Assembly (NCBI RefSeq): GCF_900100385.1 | Contig: NZ_FNFC01000001.1 | Location: forward strand, 305,031 to 369,030 | DNA: 64,000 nt | Source: Halovenus aranensis | Lineage (GTDB): Archaea > Halobacteriota > Halobacteria > Halobacteriales > Haloarculaceae | Direction of reading: 5' to 3' | Shown: in pieces, positions 1-7,144 of the stretch | Layout of the letters: each line of letters begins with the position of its first letter | Position numbering within the stretch: position 1 is the stretch's first letter | Made by a program: the position numbers and the translations under genes | The notes under the pieces: generated by a model | Seen by the model: only the letters and a program-made list of their open reading frames with translations | Told to the model about the DNA's origin: nothing | The model's database searches: none

Positions 1-81
1 GAGGCCGCACACGTCGAGGTGACCGCACGGCCCGAGACAATCGAGCAGGCGCGGGCCCGACTCGACGGCCTCACTCCCTGA
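1..81 (+). CDS. C-terminal fragment of an unidentified protein
   Basis: The first 81 bases read as 26 codons and a TGA stop, with an acidic, helix-rich tail ending in ARLDGLTP. The codon pattern (G or C in third position) matches the neighbouring genes, so this is probably the end of a real gene that begins before the window. Too little is visible to name a family. Confidence 0.6.
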   Translation, partial: EAAHVEVTARPETIEQARARLDGLTP

Positions 82-83
82 AG

Positions 84-209
84 CTACGGGAGAAACAGCG
101 TCAGGGTAATCGCCAGTGTAAACGTCAACAGCAGCCAGAGGGCAACCGCCCACGTCACCTGTTCTTGGAGGTCGTCACTGTTGAGTGGAAGAGATTGTGT
201 CGCTCCCAT
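84..209 (-). CDS. 41-residue single-span membrane micro-protein
   Basis: A short open frame starts with ATG at 209 and stops with TAG at 84-86, two bases past the stop of the converging gene on the plus strand. The product has a polar, acidic N-terminus (residues 1-18, with a DDLQEQ stretch) and one hydrophobic helix at about residues 19-40 rich in Leu, Thr, Ala and Trp, ending in Pro. That layout is unlikely in a random frame and suggests a small inner-membrane protein with the N-terminus outside the helix. It is shorter than usual annotation cut-offs. The function is unknown and no family is recognised. Confidence 0.55.
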   Translation of the reverse strand: MGATQSLPLNSDDLQEQVTWAVALWLLLTFTLAITLTLFLP

Positions 210-282
210 ACGCCAGTACAGACACTGGTCGGTTGTAGAGACCAGCCCACAATATCCGGGGCGTATTTACTGAGACGGGAAC

Positions 283-675
283 TCAGATGTCGATACTCGT
301 CGAGTCGTCGTCGTGGTCGAAGACGACTTCGAGGACGCCGTTGTTGTACGTCGCCTGTGCGGAGGTTTCGACGACTGGAACCGGAAGGGAAATCTGCTCG
401 CGGTACGTACGGCCGTCGCCGGTCGCGTCCAGATGGAGGGTTCGGCCGTCGCATTTCAGGTCGATATCCTCTTTCTCGATACCAGGAATATCCGCGACGA
501 CGCGAACCTCGTCGTCTCCCTCGTGGATGTCGAGGTGAACGTCGCTGGCGGTGTCCTGACTTCCCGGCGTGTTCCGCTCGAAATGCACGTCGCCGTCGCC
601 GGCCATCATCTCGTTCATCATGCGCTCGATTTCGCTGAAGAACTCGTCAAACGGGTCGTCGCGGTCGTCTCTCAT
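283..675 (-). CDS. Hsp20 family small heat-shock protein
   Basis: This is a 130-residue ATP-independent holdase of the alpha-crystallin family, which binds unfolding proteins as oligomers in the cytoplasm. The N-terminal arm (residues 1-45) is rich in Met, Asp and Glu and includes FFSEIERMMNEMM. The alpha-crystallin domain follows (about 50-130), with the hallmark ADIPGIEKEDI segment and the closing A-x-x-x-N-G-V-L motif (ATYNNGVLEV). The longer frame from 753 would add 26 basic residues unlike the family, so ATG at 675 is the better start. It is divergent from the DtxR-like gene. The C-terminal I-x-I oligomerisation motif appears as SIDI at the very end. Confidence 0.85.
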   Translation of the reverse strand: MRDDRDDPFDEFFSEIERMMNEMMAGDGDVHFERNTPGSQDTASDVHLDIHEGDDEVRVVADIPGIEKEDIDLKCDGRTLHLDATGDGRTYREQISLPVPVVETSAQATYNNGVLEVVFDHDDDSTSIDI

Positions 676-778
676 ACAATCTGCTAGGGCTATCACACTC
701 AAAAGCCTTCGGCACCGCATTCTGCTTGAATGACCAGTCGCCATCTTTTTCATCGGAACCGCGCTAGCGACGACAACA

Positions 779-1465
779 ATGCTGAGCGCGAAGATGGAGG
801 ATTACCTGAAAACGGTCTATGAACTCAAAGAGATTGACGGCGCTCCTGTCTCGACCTCCAGCATCGCGGAGTATATGGACGTGACACCGCCGACGGTCAC
901 GAGCATGATGGAGAAACTCGAAGACCGCGAACTCGTCGACCGCGAGAAGTACAGCGGCGTCGAACTCACGCCCGAGGGAGAGACCGTCGCACTCGAAGTC
1001 CTCCGTCACCACCGCCTCATCGAGACCTATCTCGCCGAGCAACTGGACTACGACTGGGCAGAGGTCCACGACGAGGCCGACCGGCTGGAACACCACATCA
1101 GCGAGGAGTTCGAGCGCCGCGTCGCAGACGCGCTCGACGACCCGGCAGTCGACCCCCACGGCGACCCGATTCCGACCGACAGTCTCGACCCCCTCGAAGA
1201 GACAGACGGCGGACGACTCGACGAGTACGACGAAGGCGCGGCGGTCGTCGTCAGACGGGTCCGGGACCGCAACGCCGAGGAACTCGACTATCTCAAAGAT
1301 GCCGGTCTCACGCCGGGGACTGAACTCACCGTCGACGAAGTGGCTCCGATTGGAATGGTGACGGTCCGATTTGCCGACGATACCACTGTCTCGATTCCGA
1401 ACGATATCGCCGGGTCAATCCACGTCACGCCGGCGACCCCTGACGACGTTGCCGAGACGGTTTAA
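779..1465 (+). CDS. DtxR/MntR (SirR-like) metal-dependent transcriptional regulator
   Basis: Metal-activated DNA-binding regulator, 228 residues. A winged helix (residues 4-62) carries the recognition segment TPPTVTSMMEKL and the wing YSGVELTPEG. The metal-binding and dimerisation helices follow (63-140), with candidate ligands D8, H77/H78, E82, E104 and H105/H106 in the positions used by MntR and IdeR. A C-terminal FeoA-like SH3 barrel spans about 148-218 (LTPGTELTVDEVAP, then VSIPNDIAGSIHV). Haloarchaeal members respond to iron or manganese; the sequence alone does not decide which. ATG at 779 has a T-rich box about 30 bases upstream. It precedes an Lrp-TRASH gene, so two metal-type regulators sit side by side. 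Confidence 0.85.
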   Translation: MLSAKMEDYLKTVYELKEIDGAPVSTSSIAEYMDVTPPTVTSMMEKLEDRELVDREKYSGVELTPEGETVALEVLRHHRLIETYLAEQLDYDWAEVHDEADRLEHHISEEFERRVADALDDPAVDPHGDPIPTDSLDPLEETDGGRLDEYDEGAAVVVRRVRDRNAEELDYLKDAGLTPGTELTVDEVAPIGMVTVRFADDTTVSIPNDIAGSIHVTPATPDDVAETV

Positions 1466-1481
1466 CCGCGATTATCGCGGT
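1465..1481. terminator. Perfect 8-bp inverted repeat at the end of the DtxR-like gene
   Basis: ACCGCGAT and ATCGCGGT are separated by one base and begin on the last base of the DtxR-like stop codon. In RNA this could act as a termination or 3'-protective hairpin (loop pairing would have to open). As DNA it could equally be a palindromic binding site for a dimeric regulator. No clear U-tract follows, so the terminator reading is tentative. Confidence 0.35.
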
Positions 1482-1619
1482 AATTTCCGTGACCACCGCA
1501 TAGGAAGACTACTGTCATTTAGGGCTATTTCTCTGGTGTTGTCGTGGCGAAAACGCTCCCACGAACCACTCTGAGTGCCACGCCGAACGCTTTTTTCACG
1601 ACGGACGAACAGTACGTGT

Positions 1620-2204
1620 ATGCGCGGACTCGACGACACCGACAGGGACATTCTCCGGCTCTTGCTCGAAGACGGTCGCCGCTCGTACAGCGATATCGCC
1701 GAAACCGTTGGCCTTTCGGCACCCGCTGTCTCTGACCGTATCGACCGCCTCAGGGAACTCGGGCTCATCCGGCGGTTCACCGTCGACCTGGACAGAGGGC
1801 TGTTACGCGACGGGACGCCGGTACTCGTGACCGTTCGGGCGAGGCCTGGGACTGGCAAACGACTCGAAACACAGCTCCGCGAGCAGCCTGCGGTCGAACA
1901 CCTCTTTCGCACCGCCGACGAGACGCTCGTCTGTACCGCCACAGTCACCGACGGCGACAGTGCGGAGCTCTTCGAGGGGGTGGGCGATGCCGTCCGCTCG
2001 TACGACGTGCAACTGCTCGCGGAAACGTCGTGGACACCACAGCTCGACCACGCCGAACTCGCTCCCGACTGCGTCGAATGCGGGAACACTGTCGACACCG
2101 AGGGCGAACGCGAAACATTCGACGGGACGGTGTATCACTTCTGTTGCTCGTCCTGTCTGGAGAGTTTCCGAGCGCAGTACGACCGGCTCAGCGATGCCGC
2201 GTAA
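1620..2204 (+). CDS. Lrp/AsnC family regulator with C-terminal TRASH metal-binding domain
   Basis: A 194-residue transcription factor. Residues 1-60 are an AsnC-type helix-turn-helix (LDDTDRDILRLLLEDGR, then YSDIAETVGLSAPAVSDRI), 65-135 an Lrp ligand/oligomerisation fold, and 148-190 a TRASH/YHS-like metal site with C151, C154, H173, C175, C176 and C179. The related Halobacterium protein VNG1179C is a copper-responsive activator of a P1-type copper exporter, so a role in sensing copper or another soft metal is likely here. No copper exporter lies in this window. The start at 1620 gives a leaderless transcript: a CTTTTTT box lies about 26 bases upstream (1588-1596). The longer frame from 1575 adds a basic non-family stretch and is rejected. 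Confidence 0.85.
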   Translation: MRGLDDTDRDILRLLLEDGRRSYSDIAETVGLSAPAVSDRIDRLRELGLIRRFTVDLDRGLLRDGTPVLVTVRARPGTGKRLETQLREQPAVEHLFRTADETLVCTATVTDGDSAELFEGVGDAVRSYDVQLLAETSWTPQLDHAELAPDCVECGNTVDTEGERETFDGTVYHFCCSSCLESFRAQYDRLSDAA

Positions 2205-2207
2205 CCC

Positions 2208-2783
2208 TCAGAGGCGGACCGCGACGCCGGGCGGGAGGGGGTCGGGCACCCGAACTGTCGTCGTCGTTTCTGCCCCTGTGCCTGTCGTAATCGTGAGCGT
2301 TACCGTCTCGCCGGGGGTGAGGCGGTCGCCGAAGTACTGTACGCCGTCGAGGTCGTCGGTCCCGCGGTCGAACTGGAGAACGAGTCGCTCGCCCGGCTGG
2401 AGTTCCGCCCCGCCCTCGAGGGGGTCGACGCCGAAGGATGCGTCGCCGGCTCCCACCTGTGGCGGCGCGAGCGTGTAGCGGTCGCTCCCGTCCCAGGTCA
2501 CCGTCACGTCGCTGACGTTGACGCTCTCGGTGGCGGGTGTGACCAGCAACTCGACGGTACCGACACTGGTCCGGTCGTCGTTTATCGCACTGCCGTACGA
2601 CGAGAGCACGAGCAAGCCACCGTCCGGGCGCTCCGACTCGGCGGTCGTTCTGTCGTCCCTAAGGGACGCGTCGCGGATGTCGACGCCGGCGACGCCAAAC
2701 GCCGCCGGAAGCACTGCCAGTAGGACGGTGATGCCGATGATAAACGCGAGTAGTTTCTGTACGTCCGACTGTCCCCGTCCCAT
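2208..2783 (-). CDS. Archaellin/type IV pilin-like secreted protein, orphan
   Basis: A 191-residue protein. The N-terminus MGRGQ is followed by SDVQ and a 25-residue hydrophobic helix (about 10-34, LLAFIIGITVLLAVLPAAFG). This resembles a class III signal cleaved by prepilin peptidase after G-Q or nearby, with the helix kept for filament assembly. The rest is an acidic beta-rich domain. Its end (LTPGETVTLTITTGTG, then TTVRVPDPL) resembles the C-terminus of archaellins. No archaellum or pilus assembly genes are nearby. It converges on the Lrp-TRASH gene (3-base gap) and lies 49 bases after cruF on the same strand, so co-transcription with the carotenoid genes is possible. The family assignment is an inference from motifs. 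Confidence 0.55.
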   Translation of the reverse strand: MGRGQSDVQKLLAFIIGITVLLAVLPAAFGVAGVDIRDASLRDDRTTAESERPDGGLLVLSSYGSAINDDRTSVGTVELLVTPATESVNVSDVTVTWDGSDRYTLAPPQVGAGDASFGVDPLEGGAELQPGERLVLQFDRGTDDLDGVQYFGDRLTPGETVTLTITTGTGAETTTTVRVPDPLPPGVAVRL

Positions 2784-2832
2784 GCCTGTCCGTCTGTCAT
2801 CGGCGATGGGCTTAACTCTGCTGACCCAGCCC

Positions 2833-3702
2833 TCACAGCGGCACGACGTCGAAATCGAAGCGGTCGGTCTCTAAGAGCGCGACGCCGAATCCGGCGGCGA
2901 TGGCGACGGGCACCCACGCCTGGTAGAAGGCGTTGATAGCGCCCCACAGCAGGACGAAACTGACCATATCATCGAGCATGTACGGGCAGGTCTCGACGCG
3001 CTCGCGTAGCCGCTCTCTGTCGAAGGCGGCGTCGATGAGTACCGTCGAAACGACCGCACTCAGGACCCAGCCCGCGTAGTTCATCGGCGGAACGCCGTAG
3101 AAGCCACCCTCGGCGAACTCCCAGAAGCCGAGCGCGACCGCCGCGGGGTCGAGCACCAGGTCGACAGCGACGACTGTCGCGGCGACGACCGGCAGACGAA
3201 CGAGTGGCGAGGCCGCCCGACCACGGAGCAACAACAGACAGAGCAGGTAGCTGTTGACCACCAGCGGGACGAAAAACAGCGGCAACGCCACCGGAATCGT
3301 TCCCGCGAGCATCGGTCCAAGTGAAATGTTGTAGCTAAACTCGCCGTAGGGGACGCCCGCCGTCGCGCCGAGAAACTCGATTGCGTAGGTGTACGCGAAC
3401 AGAAGCGCCAGCGCTACCGCCCCGCGTCGGTCGACCAGCGGGAGCACGCCTGATACCAGCGGGACCCGCATCACGAACACCCCGAACAACACCAGCGCCG
3501 GATTGAACGACAGCAGGGGTGGGAGCAGTCCCTGCGCGCTGGCGAGCAGGGTCACGGCCCCGATAAGCGGGAAGACCACCGCGATGGTGAACCGATTGTC
3601 GTCGACGAGCGCGTCGAGCGTCGCCTCGAACGTTTCCCTGTCCGAGAGCGCGCGAGAGAGTCCGTCTCTGTCGAGCGTCACCTGTTCGGCGCCGTCGGTC
3701 AT
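2833..3702 (-). CDS. cruF: Bisanhydrobacterioruberin hydratase CruF
   Basis: Carotenoid C-2'',3'' hydratase (DUF422 family), which adds water to the terminal isoprenyl groups in the last steps to the C50 pigment bacterioruberin in the membrane. The 289-residue product has a short acidic N-terminus and about seven hydrophobic segments. Family-type stretches are YAIEFLGATAGVPYGEFSY, the charged PxxVAL segments and DLVLDPAAVALGFW. Length and topology match haloarchaeal CruF. It follows lyeJ by 15 bases on the same strand, the order known in Haloarcula japonica (crtD-lyeJ-cruF). crtD itself is not beside it here. Confidence 0.88.
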   Translation of the reverse strand: MTDGAEQVTLDRDGLSRALSDRETFEATLDALVDDNRFTIAVVFPLIGAVTLLASAQGLLPPLLSFNPALVLFGVFVMRVPLVSGVLPLVDRRGAVALALLFAYTYAIEFLGATAGVPYGEFSYNISLGPMLAGTIPVALPLFFVPLVVNSYLLCLLLLRGRAASPLVRLPVVAATVVAVDLVLDPAAVALGFWEFAEGGFYGVPPMNYAGWVLSAVVSTVLIDAAFDRERLRERVETCPYMLDDMVSFVLLWGAINAFYQAWVPVAIAAGFGVALLETDRFDFDVVPL

Positions 3703-3717
3703 CGAGACCGCCTCCAG

Positions 3718-4623
3718 TTATCCATACAGCATCACCCAGAGCCGACCCATCGTCAGTGCCATGCCGGCGAACGTGTTCAAAATCGGGAACCACCAGTACG
3801 CGCGAGCGATGTCGACCCCGAAGCGGTCGATGACGCCGACGAACAGGGGGTAGACGAGAAAGACCACGCCAAGCCGCGGGTCGACCACGCCCATCAGCGC
3901 GGCGGCCGCCAGCCAGCAGGCCGCACAGTACAGGAGTGTCGCACGCTCCCCGAGTAGCGTTGCCGTCGTCGTGATGCCGGCCCGGCGGTCGGGGTCGATG
4001 TCCGGTATCGCGGAGAAGGTGTGCATCCCCATCGCCCAGACCCACCCGCCGGCGACCGCGAGCAGCGGCGGCGCTGTCCCGGCGACGCCTCCGTAGGCGA
4101 CGATAGCTGGCGTGACATAGAGCCCGTTCGAGACCGAATCGAGTACCGGCGTCGTCTTGAACCGCAACGGTGGCACGCTGTAGGCGGCCCCGAGTGTCAA
4201 AAACGCGCCCATCGCGACGGCGCTCTCTGCCGGCAGCACCGGGACAAAGCCCACGCCAAGCGCACCACACACGAGGACGATAGCTGTCACCCGATTGCTG
4301 CCGGAGTACTGCACTTCTCGGCCGCCCTCGGATTTCTTCGGATTGTACTCGTCGATATCAACGTCGAAGCGGTCGTTGACGCCGTACAGGAAGACGTTCG
4401 CCGGAAGCAGAAAATACAGGAACAGAGCAATAGAGAGCGGCGTAAAGAACTCACTCGTCGTCGGGGCACCGTAGGCCACGCCGACGATGACCGGCCCCGC
4501 GAGATACAGCCAGAACCGCGGGCGCGAGAGCCAGAACAGATAGCCCGCGAACGTCCGCTCGGAGGGGGCCAGCCACTTGAGGCGCTCTGTCACGTCGCTC
4601 ACGTCTGTCGATGTGGTCGCCAA
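3718..4623 (-). CDS. lyeJ: Lycopene elongase/1,2-hydratase LyeJ (UbiA family prenyltransferase)
   Basis: Integral membrane enzyme that adds C5 units (from dimethylallyl diphosphate) to both ends of lycopene, the committed step to bacterioruberin. The UbiA family Asp-rich motifs are present: NDRFDVDID at residues 83-91, followed by EYNPKKSE, and a second motif HTFSAIPDIDPD at about 201-212. About eight transmembrane helices fit the family. The longest frame starts with TTG at 4623; GTG at 4602 is an alternative, and no ATG is available near the conserved N-terminus (ERLKWLAPSERTF). It probably forms an operon with the upstream VOC gene (25-base gap) and downstream cruF. Confidence 0.88.
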   Translation of the reverse strand: MATTSTDVSDVTERLKWLAPSERTFAGYLFWLSRPRFWLYLAGPVIVGVAYGAPTTSEFFTPLSIALFLYFLLPANVFLYGVNDRFDVDIDEYNPKKSEGGREVQYSGSNRVTAIVLVCGALGVGFVPVLPAESAVAMGAFLTLGAAYSVPPLRFKTTPVLDSVSNGLYVTPAIVAYGGVAGTAPPLLAVAGGWVWAMGMHTFSAIPDIDPDRRAGITTTATLLGERATLLYCAACWLAAAALMGVVDPRLGVVFLVYPLFVGVIDRFGVDIARAYWWFPILNTFAGMALTMGRLWVMLYG

Positions 4624-4648
4624 ACTACTAAAGACGACGGTACCGCGC

Positions 4649-5065
4649 TCACGCCGGTCCGACGAGTTCTACCTTCATTCCGGCAGGACTCTCACAGTAG
4701 AGCGCGTAGTACCCACCCGCGTAGGGGTGTTGCTCCTCGTAGAGCACGCTCGTGTCGTCGCGCTCGCGAACTGTTTCGGTGAGTTCGTCGACTTGTTGTC
4801 GGGACTTGGCATGAAACGCGAGGTGGTTCAACCCGGCAGCCCGACGGTCGAACGGGCGGTCGTCTGTGGCCGCTTTCAGGACAACGTAGGTCGGACCACG
4901 GTCCCAGGACCGACCGCCGTCCCAGTCGTCTTTCTGCTCGTACCCCAACTCTGTCAGGAACCATTCCCAGAAATCCAGCGACGACGCGAGATCGGATGTA
5001 CACAGTTCGACGTGATGGAGCGCCCCCGCGTGTTCGGTATCGGCATGGTCGTACCCCACGCTCAC
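4649..5065 (-). CDS. VOC (glyoxalase/bleomycin resistance/dioxygenase) superfamily protein
   Basis: A 138-residue protein with two beta-alpha-beta-beta-beta modules. ALHHVELCTSDLASSLDFW opens module one and GLNHLAFHAKSRQQVDEL opens module two. It ends YYALYCESPAGMKVELVGP, where the Glu before LVGP is the usual last metal ligand; H16/H17 and the H of GLNHLAF are the other likely ligands. The metal site suggests a lyase, isomerase or dioxygenase, but the substrate cannot be told. It lies where crtD sits in some haloarchaeal carotenoid clusters, 25 bases before lyeJ on the same strand. The start codon is GTG; no ATG fits the domain start. Confidence 0.75.
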   Translation of the reverse strand: MSVGYDHADTEHAGALHHVELCTSDLASSLDFWEWFLTELGYEQKDDWDGGRSWDRGPTYVVLKAATDDRPFDRRAAGLNHLAFHAKSRQQVDELTETVRERDDTSVLYEEQHPYAGGYYALYCESPAGMKVELVGPA

Positions 5066-5101
5066 ACCTCGACTCTTGCTAGCAAAACAGTAGCGGTTCG
5101 G

Positions 5102-5650
5102 CTACCTCTCGCTGCCGGCGGAGTCCATCGTTTCGGCAAGCGCCATCATCTCCTCGGAACTGAGCCCGGAGAGTAGGTCGACGAACTGCTCTATCTGGTC
5201 GTAGTACTCCTGTAGTTGGGACACTCGCGCGAGGTCGTGGGCCGCCTCGGGGCTGTCGCTGGATTCGAGCCGTCGCTGTGCCGTATCCAGCGCCCGATTC
5301 ATCGTCATCACCTCGCGTCGTCCCTCCGTTTCGAGCCACCGTCTGGTCACTTCCCACCAGTCGCGTTCGGCCTCGAAGAAGGCGCGTTTCCCTTCATCGG
5401 GGAGCGACCGCCGCTTCACCAAATAATACCGTTCGAGCGTCGACATCGCCGAACTGACCGTCGACTTGGCGTAGTCGCTGCGCTCGGCTAGGCCATCGAG
5501 CGAGAGCGGCCCGTCCGCAAAGTACAGAATGCCATAGAGCCGACCGAGACTCCGTTTCGTCCCGTACATCTCCGCCGTCGTCGCCATCGCTTCGATGACT
5601 TCCTCGCGTGCAGTCGCCACCTCATCGGGGTCGTCTCCGTTCTCACCCAT
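5102..5650 (-). CDS. GbsR/MarR-like winged-helix transcriptional regulator
   Basis: A 182-residue regulator. The N-terminal half (about 15-105) is a winged helix: SLGRLYGILYFADGPLSLDGLAE, then RSDYAKSTVSSAMSTLERYYLV as the recognition helix and a basic wing (KRRSLPDEGKR). The C-terminal half is long helices for dimerisation (WWEVTRRWL to the end). This matches the GbsR class of MarR-type repressors. The longer frame to 5704 would run into the divergent promoter, so ATG at 5650 is chosen. It is divergent from a three-gene ABC exporter, and a perfect palindrome covers the exporter start. Repression of the exporter and autoregulation are therefore likely. Confidence 0.75.
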   Translation of the reverse strand: MGENGDDPDEVATAREEVIEAMATTAEMYGTKRSLGRLYGILYFADGPLSLDGLAERSDYAKSTVSSAMSTLERYYLVKRRSLPDEGKRAFFEAERDWWEVTRRWLETEGRREVMTMNRALDTAQRRLESSDSPEAAHDLARVSQLQEYYDQIEQFVDLLSGLSSEEMMALAETMDSAGSER

Positions 5651-5674
5651 CACGTCTGGGTTTGACCGTAACGG

Positions 5675-5690
5675 ATAAATAGGTTTATAC
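5675..5690. promoter_or_regulatory. Shared AT-rich core promoter, GbsR-like gene and ABC exporter
   Basis: ATAAATAGG and the following TTTATAC form one AT block. On the plus strand it lies about 26 bases before ATG 5705, and on the minus strand about 26 bases before ATG 5650. Both divergent transcripts would then be leaderless and would compete for overlapping TATA elements. Confidence 0.55.
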
Positions 5691-5695
5691 AGAAT

Positions 5696-5713
5696 ATTCG
5701 GCAAATGCCGAAT
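5696..5713. promoter_or_regulatory. Palindromic operator candidate on the exporter start codon
   Basis: ATTCGGCA-AA-TGCCGAAT is a perfect 8+8 inverted repeat with a two-base centre. It covers the predicted transcription start and the ATG at 5705. A dimeric regulator such as the adjacent GbsR-like protein bound here would block initiation of the exporter operon. Confidence 0.6.
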
Positions 5714-6415
5714 TTGGAGAACAAGTCAGTACCCGACAACGACCAGACGACGACAAGTGAGTGGGTGATTCGCGGGACGGACATCGAGAAGACCTACGAC
5801 TCCTGGCTGCCGTTCGGGCGGACCGTCGAGGTGTTGACGGAGGCAACGCTGACTATCAACGAGTCAGAGCTGGTCGGTATCGTCGGTGGCAACGGTTCGG
5901 GAAAATCGACGTTGATGAAGATTCTCGTCGGCGTTCTCGAACGCGACGGTGGTGAGGTCGAGCGCCGTGGCACTATTGGCTGGTGTCCACAGGAGACGCT
6001 CCTCTACGACCGGTTGACAGTGCGCGAGACGATGCAACTGTTTGGCAGTGGGTACGGGTTAGACAGCGCGACGATTCGTGAGCGACAGGCCTGGCTCGCC
6101 GACCGCTTCGAGTACGAGGAGTATCTCGACACGCGGGTCGACCACCTGAGCGGAGGCAACCAGCAGAAGGTAAACCTCTCGGTTGCGCTGCTCCACCAGC
6201 CCGACGTGCTGTTACTCGACGAGCCCTACACCGGCTTCGACTGGGAGACATACCAGACGTTCTGGGAGTTCACCGACGAGTTAGCCGCCCAGGGGACCGC
6301 TATCGTGGTCATCAGCCACTTCGTCGAGGAACACGACCGGTTCGACCGCATCTACGAACTCCAGGACGGCAGCCTCGAACGTCAGAACGTTGCCGACAGC
6401 GAGGAGGTGAGCTAA
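5705..6415 (+). CDS. ABC transporter ATP-binding protein (ABC-2 type exporter)
   Basis: A 236-residue ATPase that powers the two membrane proteins encoded next. Walker A is GGNGSGKST (residues 61-69), the Q-loop lies in GWCPQE, the signature is LSGGNQQK (148-155), Walker B is VLLLDEP (168-174), and the switch histidine is in VVISHF. The closest general class is the CcmA/ABC-2 family of drug, lipid or polysaccharide exporters. The start at ATG 5705 fits a leaderless mRNA from the TATA block at 5675-5683. The stop abuts the next ATG, so the three genes form one operon. The substrate is unknown. Confidence 0.85.
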   Translation: MPNLENKSVPDNDQTTTSEWVIRGTDIEKTYDSWLPFGRTVEVLTEATLTINESELVGIVGGNGSGKSTLMKILVGVLERDGGEVERRGTIGWCPQETLLYDRLTVRETMQLFGSGYGLDSATIRERQAWLADRFEYEEYLDTRVDHLSGGNQQKVNLSVALLHQPDVLLLDEPYTGFDWETYQTFWEFTDELAAQGTAIVVISHFVEEHDRFDRIYELQDGSLERQNVADSEEVS

Positions 6416-7144
6416 ATGGCTGTCGCGCCACGGCAGCGGGCGGCCGTCGGCGCAGGCCTCCGGGCGTTTCTCCGGAAGCCGATGAACGTCGCTCTGCTGG
6501 TCGCGCTCCCGCCCGCGGTGATTTTCATGTACGAGCTCGCGGTCGACCCCATCTCGGCGGCACCGGGCATCGACCTCACGCCGGGGGCCGCCGACCTCGG
6601 CGGCGCGCTGTTCGCGACGGCGTTTCTTGCCGGGCTACTCGGTCTCTTTCAGGTCGTCGGCACGGCACAGTCCGACCGGCGGCTGGTCGTCTGTGGCTAT
6701 CACCCGGCGGAGGTCCTTCTCGCCCGCCTGCTGACCGTGCTGATTGCCGGCGGACTCGTCGCTGGCATCACGTTCGTCACCTTCTGGGTCCGAACCGACG
6801 TGACGCCGGCACGACCGCTCGTGGCCTTTGGCGCACTCCTGGGGGCCGCACTCGTCTACGCCCTCGTAGGGGTCTGTCTCGGTGCGCTCTTCGGGCGTGA
6901 ACTGGAAGGGTCGCTCGTCCTGGTGTTTCTGGCCGATATCGACTCCTTCGGGTCAATCGGCGTCGTGCCGACAGAGAGCGCCGTCCTCGATTACTTCCCG
7001 CTGGCGACGCCACACGATATGCTCCACGAGGCCGTCTACGGCGGCACCGTCTCGGGCGGAGACGTGGCGACGGTCCTCGGGTACGCAGGTGCACTTGCCG
7101 TGCTTGGTGTCGTGCTCGTCGCCCACGGGGGTGATTTGACGTGA
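6416..7144 (+). CDS. ABC-2 type transporter permease, first subunit
   Basis: A 242-residue membrane protein with about six hydrophobic helices (around 25-45, 65-85, 100-125, 135-160, 165-185 and 218-236). After the second helix there is a short polar turn, SDRRLVVCGYHPAEVLLAR, of the type found between helices of ABC-2 permeases, where the cytoplasmic coupling helix meets the ATPase. It starts immediately after the ATPase stop codon and overlaps the second permease by four bases (GTGA), so translation is probably coupled. It lacks a large extracellular domain, which favours a small hydrophobic substrate or a bacteriocin/drug. Confidence 0.78.
   Translation: MAVAPRQRAAVGAGLRAFLRKPMNVALLVALPPAVIFMYELAVDPISAAPGIDLTPGAADLGGALFATAFLAGLLGLFQVVGTAQSDRRLVVCGYHPAEVLLARLLTVLIAGGLVAGITFVTFWVRTDVTPARPLVAFGALLGAALVYALVGVCLGALFGRELEGSLVLVFLADIDSFGSIGVVPTESAVLDYFPLATPHDMLHEAVYGGTVSGGDVATVLGYAGALAVLGVVLVAHGGDLT

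Noticed and set aside
3335..4270. 311-codon Arg/Gly-rich frame over lyeJ and cruF
   Set aside because: Low-complexity Arg-rich sequence typical of a wrong frame in GC-rich DNA.
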